Source: Kibdelosporangium banguiense (GTDB lineage Bacteria > Actinomycetota > Actinomycetes > Mycobacteriales > Pseudonocardiaceae). Taken from it: a stretch of DNA of 64,000 nt. Position 1 is the stretch's first letter. Every line of letters starts with the position of its first letter. Of the stretch, positions 59,034-64,000 are shown one piece after another. The stretch spans positions 8,259,203-8,323,202 of the forward strand of contig NZ_JAGINW010000001.1 in NCBI RefSeq assembly GCF_017876405.1, written 5' to 3'. The position numbers and the translations under genes are program-made. The notes beneath the pieces were generated by a model. The model saw nothing but the letters and a program-made list of their open reading frames with translations, made no database searches and had not been told where the DNA came from.

Positions 59034-59336
59034 CCTTGCTCGGCCAGCGGTATTTCCGGCAGACCGTGTGACATTACGGAAAACGCCCATATCGGCGATA
59101 AGGAGTAGTCGCTCGGCATTTGTTGTCCTAGGCCGTCGCGCGTTCCCGGATAACGTCGGATAACCGGGAAAGCGCGACGGCTGATGTCGTTTTCCGGTTG
59201 TCTGAAACTGTTCGCTTAATGTCTCTGTTACAACTCGCGGCGAGTGTTCATGGTCGCAAGTATGGTTCTCATAAGCGGTACGACCAGTCGACGTTCTGTT
59301 TCGACGGTGGTCCACAGCTATGGCCATGGGGGTCAG
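59034..59336. other. 303-bp intergenic region upstream of the biosynthetic cluster
   Basis: No gene is visible. It is less GC-rich than its neighbours, especially between 59190 and 59290, and holds the large inverted repeat 59133-59180. It should contain the cluster promoter; I could not fix -35/-10 elements. Confidence 0.6.
59133..59180. repeat. Large interrupted inverted repeat with direct repeats in its loop
   Basis: CCGTCGCGC-g-TTCCCGG pairs with CCGGGAA-a-GCGCGACGG, 16 pairs and one mismatch, around a 14-base loop. The direct repeat GGATAAC-GTC-GGATAAC spans the loop. It may terminate the MFS gene (TTTT comes about 10 bases later) or be a regulatory site. Confidence 0.7.
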
Positions 59337-60593
59337 ATGGAGAATCATGGATCAGTTGATGTCGATGTTGATGTGGTGATTGTCGGCGGCGGTATCGCCG
59401 GTTCGGCCCTGGCCGCCGCACTTGCCGGATCCGGCTACGGAGTCACAGTGCTGGAGCGGCAGACCGTGTACCGGGACAAGGTCCGCGGTGAGGTGATCAA
59501 TTGCTGGGGCGTTGCCGAGCTGATGGCTCTTGGCTTGGAGAAACAGATCCTGGACGCCGGCGGAACGTATGTCAGTCGCTTTGTCGGCTTCGACGAAACG
59601 ATTGACCCGGCGGCGGCGGAGGCGGGCGCGTTGCACCTGGACGAAATGCTGCCGGACATTCCAGGAGTGCTGGACGTCGGGCACCCGGAAGCGTGCGAGG
59701 CACTGGCCACCGCGGCCGCTGAGGCCGGCGCGACCGTGATCCGCGGGATCGGCGACGTGATCGTGAGTGCCGGTGCGCATCCGTCCGTCCGATACGAACA
59801 CAACGATGTCGAATACGAGATCTCCTGCCGGCTGATCGTCGGCGCCGACGGCCGGATGTCCACAGTCCGGCGGCAGCTGGGCATTCCGATCGTGCAGACG
59901 CCGCCCAATTCGCTCGGCGGCGGCCTGCTCGTCGACGAACTTTACGACTGGCCTGTCGACGTCACGTCGATCGGCACCGAGGGTGACCTGCTCTACTTCG
60001 TCTTCCCGCGCATCGGCGGCAAGGCCAGGCTGTACCTGCTGCACGACACGGCCCAGAAAGGCCGGTTCACCGGCCCGGACCGGCAGCAGAAGTTCCTGGA
60101 GGCGTTCCAGTTCGGGTGCATTCCCGGTAGCGAGATGTTCGGTGCCGCCCGGCCGTCGGGCACGTGCGCCTTCTACCCGATGAACGACGCGTGGACCGAC
60201 CGGCCGTACACCGAGGGCGTGGTGCTCGTCGGCGACGCGGCAGGCTGGACCGACCCGGTGGTCGGCCAGGGTCTGTCGATCGCACTGCGCGACGCCCGGA
60301 CGGTCTGGGACACGCTCCGCTTCAGTCCCAAATGGACTGAAGATGTCTTCCGGCAGTACAGCGCCGAACGAGACGTTCGGATGAGCCGGCTGCGGGTGTC
60401 CGGCCAGGTCCGGACCACCATCAACATGACGTTCACGCCCGCGGGGGCCCAGCGGCGCATCGCCTACCGCGAGGCGTGGCCGGCCGACCCGGTGCTGGCC
60501 GGGTCCCGGGTGGCCACCTTCAAGGGCCCGTTCCAGGTGCCGCCCGAGTCGTTCGAGCCGCACGTGATCGAGCGCATCTTCGCGCTGCAGTAA
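59337..60593 (+). CDS. FAD-dependent oxidoreductase, PHBH/GGR-like
   Basis: 418 aa with GGGGG before the ATG. FAD motifs are GGGIAGSALAAAL, GADGRMSTVRR and LVGDAAGWTDPVVGQGLS. The YRDKVRGEVINCWGVAELMALGL segment is of the type found in geranylgeranyl-reductase and tailoring flavoenzymes. It is the first gene of the cluster and probably oxidises or reduces a cluster intermediate, for example a hydrazine adduct. That role is inferred only from position. Confidence 0.82.
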   Translation: MENHGSVDVDVDVVIVGGGIAGSALAAALAGSGYGVTVLERQTVYRDKVRGEVINCWGVAELMALGLEKQILDAGGTYVSRFVGFDETIDPAAAEAGALHLDEMLPDIPGVLDVGHPEACEALATAAAEAGATVIRGIGDVIVSAGAHPSVRYEHNDVEYEISCRLIVGADGRMSTVRRQLGIPIVQTPPNSLGGGLLVDELYDWPVDVTSIGTEGDLLYFVFPRIGGKARLYLLHDTAQKGRFTGPDRQQKFLEAFQFGCIPGSEMFGAARPSGTCAFYPMNDAWTDRPYTEGVVLVGDAAGWTDPVVGQGLSIALRDARTVWDTLRFSPKWTEDVFRQYSAERDVRMSRLRVSGQVRTTINMTFTPAGAQRRIAYREAWPADPVLAGSRVATFKGPFQVPPESFEPHVIERIFALQ

Positions 60594-60615
60594 CCCGAAC
60601 CGAGAGGAGAGCTTC

Positions 60616-60966
60616 GTGTACGTCCGCACCGAGATCGAGGACGGGCAGACCCGGGAGAACAACTGCGACCTGCGCCGGATCTTCCCGTGGCAGGACGTGG
60701 TGGTGCCGCCGTGGAACAGCTCGCTGGTGTCCATCCGGCCGCACGAGTCCAGCAAGGAACACAGTCACGCCACCGACGAGACGTTCATCTTCACCGGTGG
60801 CTCCGGCACCGTGCGGATCGGTGACGAGCAGCGGGCCGTCGAGGTCGGCGACGTCTTCTACATCCCGCACGACAACAACCACGTGGTGACCAACACCAGT
60901 GACAGCGAGCCGTTGACCTTTGTGAGCATCTACTGGCTGCAGAAGGAAGGCGCGCCAGATGACTGA
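60616..60966 (+). CDS. Small cupin, candidate hydrazine synthetase subunit
   Basis: 116 aa from GTG with GAGGAGAG. Metal ligands of the cupin are H49, H51 and E55 (EHSHATDETF) and H89 (PHDNNHV). In known hydrazine synthetases such as Spb40, a zinc cupin domain is fused to a MetRS-like domain and makes the N-N bond. Here the cupin is a separate gene overlapping the MetRS-like gene by eight bases, which suggests a two-subunit form. The function is inferred from this pairing. Confidence 0.82.
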   Translation: MYVRTEIEDGQTRENNCDLRRIFPWQDVVVPPWNSSLVSIRPHESSKEHSHATDETFIFTGGSGTVRIGDEQRAVEVGDVFYIPHDNNHVVTNTSDSEPLTFVSIYWLQKEGAPDD

Positions 60967-62569
60967 GCAGCGGCACGTCAGTGTCACGTTCTCACCGCCC
61001 ACGCCGAACGGTGACTTCCATTTAGGACACTTGGCCGGGCCGGTGCTCGCCAGCGACATCTGCGCCAAGTCCCAACAGGTCCTGGGCAACGACGTGACCT
61101 ATGCGGTCAGCACCGACGACAACCAGACGTACGTCGTCACCACCGCGCAGCGGGTCGGTACGTCGCCCGAGGCATTGATCGACGAGGCGCACCGGCTGAT
61201 GCGCCGGTCACTCGACCTGGCCGGTGTCCAGGTGGATCTCTTCGAACGGCCGGACAAGGAGTACGAGGACTACGTTCGCGGATTCTTCACCCACCTCTGG
61301 AAGTTCGGAGCGTTCGACCGGCGGGTGGTGGAGCTGCCGTACGATGCCGAGGCTGGCGAGTACCGGGCCGAAGCATTCGTGACCGGCCGCTGCCCGACAT
61401 GCCTGGCGCACGCCCGGGCTGGGGTCTGCGAGGCCTGTGGTCTGTACAACCTGCCCGGCGAGTTGCTGGCGGTGAGCGATACCGCGTCTGCGTTGCCGCG
61501 TAAGCCAGTGGGTATCTGGGTGCTCGACCTGGAGCGGTACCGGTCGATGATCAGTCACTGGTACCAGGCGTCGGCCGTGCAGCTGCGGCCGGACCTCGAC
61601 CGGGTGGTCATCGAGTCGCTGGGTTCGGGCCGCCGGTTGCCGTACATTCCGATCACCTATCCGAGCACGTGGGGGATCGCGGTCGACTGGGACGGGCCGG
61701 ACAGCGAGCCGCAGGCGATCAACGCGTGGCCGGAGATCTACACCGGCCACCAGTACTGGCTCGCGAAGGGGCGCGGCGCGCGACCGAGCACCGACGAGTG
61801 GGTCCAGTTCATCGGTATCGACAACGGGTTCTACAACGCGTTCGTCTATGTGGCACTGTCCCTGCTCGCGGTCCGCCACGGATTGCCGATCGATCTGCCG
61901 CTCACCCGGACCGTCACCAACCAGTATTTCCTGCTGGCCGGCCGGAAGTTCTCCACCAGCAAGGGCGACGTGCGCTGGGCAGGGGAGTACCTGGCCGAGG
62001 CCGGGCGCGACCGGGCCAGGTTCGTGCTCGCGCTGACCAGCCCCGAGCTGCAACAGTCCGAGTTCACCGAGCAGGTGGCCAGTGCGACGCTGGCGACCCG
62101 GTTCGACGCGCCGCTCGCGGCCATCGAACAGGTGCTGAACACCACGATGGTCCACTGTGGCATCGACGCTGAGGCCTCGACGTGGTGGTACCGGGCGCTC
62201 GCGGGATCACTCGCCCGCTTCGAGAGCGCGTACAACCTGGACACGTTCAGCATCCGCAAGGCGGCTGAAGCCCTTGCCCTGCACCTGGAAGTGCTCGCGG
62301 TCGGCCTCAGCCAGATCCGTACCGACGACGCGGCGGACGTCGCAGGCGCACTACTGTTCCTCTGGGCACTGCGCACGCTCGCCTGGCCCGTCACCCCTGA
62401 CCTGGCCGGCAAGATCGCGGCCGCGTTCGGTGCCGATCCGAACCCGCCGAGTGCGCCGCTCCTGCGCGACACGGCCGTCCCGCCGGCGGGCCGGTTCCGT
62501 GGAATCGCCCTGTCCCACAACGGGATCAGCGTCAACGGTGGTCCCGTGAAGGTCGGCGTTTCCGTCTGA
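60959..62569 (+). CDS. MetRS-like ligase, candidate hydrazine synthetase subunit
   Basis: 536 aa. The class I signature is PPTPNGDFHLGH (13-24), the KMSKS-equivalent is KFSTSKG (330-336), and a zinc knuckle CPTC-x8-CEAC has Cys 145, 148, 157 and 160. It is similar to methionyl-tRNA synthetase but lies in a biosynthetic operon and lacks a recognisable tRNA-binding tail. In the s56-p1 pathway a MetRS-like domain activates and ligates N6-hydroxylysine and an amino acid before cupin-driven N-N bond formation. A housekeeping MetRS is unlikely here because of the operon with cupin, PanD and N-hydroxylase. Confidence 0.85.
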   Translation: MTEQRHVSVTFSPPTPNGDFHLGHLAGPVLASDICAKSQQVLGNDVTYAVSTDDNQTYVVTTAQRVGTSPEALIDEAHRLMRRSLDLAGVQVDLFERPDKEYEDYVRGFFTHLWKFGAFDRRVVELPYDAEAGEYRAEAFVTGRCPTCLAHARAGVCEACGLYNLPGELLAVSDTASALPRKPVGIWVLDLERYRSMISHWYQASAVQLRPDLDRVVIESLGSGRRLPYIPITYPSTWGIAVDWDGPDSEPQAINAWPEIYTGHQYWLAKGRGARPSTDEWVQFIGIDNGFYNAFVYVALSLLAVRHGLPIDLPLTRTVTNQYFLLAGRKFSTSKGDVRWAGEYLAEAGRDRARFVLALTSPELQQSEFTEQVASATLATRFDAPLAAIEQVLNTTMVHCGIDAEASTWWYRALAGSLARFESAYNLDTFSIRKAAEALALHLEVLAVGLSQIRTDDAADVAGALLFLWALRTLAWPVTPDLAGKIAAAFGADPNPPSAPLLRDTAVPPAGRFRGIALSHNGISVNGGPVKVGVSV

Positions 62570-62603
62570 CCATCCACTCTCTTTTTATCCGAAGGGAAAT
62601 ACC

Positions 62604-62969
62604 ATGCTTCGCACGTTCATGAACTCGAAGATCCACCGCGCGACCGTGACCGACAGCAACCTCAACTACGTCGGCTCGCTCACGCTCTCACCCGAACTGC
62701 TGCAGGCCGCCAACATCGGCGTGAACGAGCTGGTGCACATCGTGAACATCAACAACGGTGCGCGGTTCGAGACGTACACCATCCTGGGGACGCCAGGTGC
62801 CTACGAGGTGGTCGTGAACGGCGCGGCCGCACGTCTGGTGCAGCCCGGTGACAAGGTCATCATCATCTCCTACGCCCAGCTGAACGAGGCCGAGATGCTC
62901 CGGCACGAGCCGACGGTCGTGCACGTGGACGAGGAGAACCGGGTCCCCGAGCTCGCGGTCGTTCGCTGA
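62604..62969 (+). CDS. panD: Aspartate 1-decarboxylase (pyruvoyl), PanD
   Basis: 121 aa. The self-cleavage site is YVGS, Gly24-Ser25, in NYVGSLTLS. Lys9, Arg54, Thr57 and Tyr58 are at the same positions as in E. coli PanD. It makes beta-alanine from aspartate, after cleavage to a pyruvoyl enzyme. A panD copy inside a biosynthetic operon suggests beta-alanine is a precursor; the primary panD is expected elsewhere. GAAGGGAAA lies before ATG. Confidence 0.92.
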   Translation: MLRTFMNSKIHRATVTDSNLNYVGSLTLSPELLQAANIGVNELVHIVNINNGARFETYTILGTPGAYEVVVNGAAARLVQPGDKVIIISYAQLNEAEMLRHEPTVVHVDEENRVPELAVVR

Positions 62970-62996
62970 CCCCTACTGACTCCTGAGGTGCGTGTC

Positions 62997-64000
62997 ATGG
63001 CTTACCAACAGGTCCATTCGGTCCTGGGCGTCGGTTTCGGCCCGGCGAACTTATCGCTCGCGGTGGCACTTGAGGAACTGGGATGTTCCGGCGCACGTTT
63101 CATCGAGCGGGCAAGCGGTTTCCAGTGGCAGGACGAGCAACTGCTCCCAGGAACGGACATCCAGAACAATCCGTTCCGGGACCTCGCCATGCCGCGCAAC
63201 CCCGACAGCCCGCACACGTTCGTCAAGTATCTGGCGGCCCGGCAGGACCTGACCGGATACCTGCACCTGAACGCCAAGTTCCCGTTGCGCCGCGAGTACG
63301 CGGGCTATCTCGGCTGGGTGGCCGGCGGCTTCCGGTCGTATGTCGACTATGGACAGTCAGCGGTCCGGCTGTCGCTGATCGAGTACGGCGACGACGAGGT
63401 GATCCGGGTCGAGACCGCGAGCGGGCGGTGCTATCTGGGCCGGTCCCTGGTCATCGGCACCGGACGCTCACCGAGGGTCCCCGCCGAGTTCATCCGGCAC
63501 ATCGGGCCGACGGTGTTCCACGCGACGAACTACCTCAGCTCGATCGCCAAGCTCAGCGACCGGGGGATCCGGGTGGCGGTGGTGGGCGCCAGCCAGAGCG
63601 CGATCGAGGTGGTCCTCGACCTGCTGGGCCGGGCCAACGTCGAGCAGGTGCTGTCGATCCAGCGGGGGATCGGGTTCCGGTTGAAGGACACCAGCCCGTA
63701 CAGCAGGCAGGTGTTCCTGCCCGAGTTCGTCGACTACTTCCACCCGTTGCCCAGACAGGTGAAGTCCCGGCTGCGGGAGCAACTGCGGTCGATCAACTAC
63801 GCGGCCTGCGACCAGGACGTGATCGACCGGCTGACCGGGGTGCAGCGTGAGTACGAGCTGACCGGTTGCGACCGGCTGCGGCTGATGTCGTTCTCCGAGG
63901 TGACCGAGGTGACCCCGCATGCCGACGGGCACCGGTTGCGCATCCGGGACGTCAACTACCAGACGCAGAGCTCGATGGATGTGGACGTAGTCGTGCTGGC
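62997..64000 (+). CDS. L-lysine/L-ornithine N-monooxygenase, 3' end beyond window
   Basis: 334 codons are visible; the gene continues past the right edge. The FAD motif is GVGFGPANLSLA (10-21), followed by FIERASGFQWQ and the second Rossmann motif VVGASQSAIEVVLDLL, both typical of SidA/IucD/PvdA enzymes. It hydroxylates the side-chain amine of lysine or ornithine with NADPH and O2. GAGGTG precedes the ATG. In this operon it probably supplies the N-hydroxy amino acid for the cupin/MetRS-like enzymes. A siderophore role is a second possibility. Confidence 0.9.
   Translation, partial: MAYQQVHSVLGVGFGPANLSLAVALEELGCSGARFIERASGFQWQDEQLLPGTDIQNNPFRDLAMPRNPDSPHTFVKYLAARQDLTGYLHLNAKFPLRREYAGYLGWVAGGFRSYVDYGQSAVRLSLIEYGDDEVIRVETASGRCYLGRSLVIGTGRSPRVPAEFIRHIGPTVFHATNYLSSIAKLSDRGIRVAVVGASQSAIEVVLDLLGRANVEQVLSIQRGIGFRLKDTSPYSRQVFLPEFVDYFHPLPRQVKSRLREQLRSINYAACDQDVIDRLTGVQREYELTGCDRLRLMSFSEVTEVTPHADGHRLRIRDVNYQTQSSMDVDVVVL

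Noticed and set aside
60959..62569. Housekeeping methionyl-tRNA synthetase
   Set aside because: It lies in an operon with cupin, panD and an amino-acid N-hydroxylase and has no recognisable anticodon-tail extension; a biosynthetic role is more likely.
1..64000. CRISPR arrays, tRNA or rRNA genes, insertion sequences
   Set aside because: No regularly spaced repeats, cloverleaf-type sequences, rRNA segments or transposase motifs were seen on either strand.

Overview
The window is high-GC actinomycete DNA: G/C-ending codons, many GTG starts, tightly overlapping ATGA/GTGA gene junctions, and many IclR, TetR, LysR, XRE/MmyB, LuxR and STAND regulators. The size and style suggest a large soil genome, perhaps Pseudonocardiales; that placement is inference. 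I see no rRNA, tRNA, CRISPR array, insertion sequence or replication origin.

Region by region. (1) 1-5816, minus: a secreted LamG/DUF5648-type protein followed by an ATGA-coupled RHS/SpvB-type protein that runs off the left edge. (2) 6033-9779: an IclR regulator between a flavin monooxygenase and a benzoylformate-decarboxylase-like ThDP enzyme, with two matching 17-bp operator-like palindromes. (3) 9872-16800: a small membrane protein, a LysR regulator divergent from an AllC-type amidohydrolase with a perfect palindrome between them, an MmyB-type regulator divergent from an SDR-pirin-NmrA operon, and a methyltransferase. (4) 16853-22066: a CpXC protein, membrane proteins, an HEXXH toxin-like protein with a duplicated helical unit, and an Asp23 protein ending in tandem hairpins. 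(5) 22098-33379: a catabolic regulon, all on the minus strand except its TetR gene: CocE-type hydrolase, complete peptide-type ABC importer, an acyl-CoA ligase fused to a hotdog domain, and a FAD amine oxidase. A 24-bp perfect palindrome sits between the TetR gene and the hydrolase. (6) 33529-41533: small secreted proteins, an NB-ARC regulator, a large LuxR (LAL) regulator, an XRE-TM-NBR1-Ig protein, a hydrolase remnant and a pair of membrane proteins. (7) 41538-52632: a defence-like STAND island with two TIR-NTPase-TPR proteins, a nucleosidase divergent from the second TIR protein, a third STAND protein and a Crp-type regulator. One TIR gene has no standard start and appears to begin at ATT. 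(8) 52651-59033: PEP-mutase-family enzyme, amidase operon with a tiny upstream ORF, Ogt next to an Ada-AlkA protein whose glycosylase active site is lost, and an MFS exporter. (9) 59337-64000: the start of a biosynthetic cluster with a flavoenzyme, a zinc-type cupin, a MetRS-like ligase, PanD and a lysine/ornithine N-hydroxylase, running off the right edge.

The most striking system is region 9. A cupin plus a MetRS-like protein plus an amino-acid N-hydroxylase is the signature of the hydrazine (N-N bond) synthetase pathway known from s56-p1 (Spb38/Spb40). Here cupin and MetRS-like halves are separate overlapping genes, and PanD suggests beta-alanine as a building block. Regions 7 and 5 are the next most interesting.
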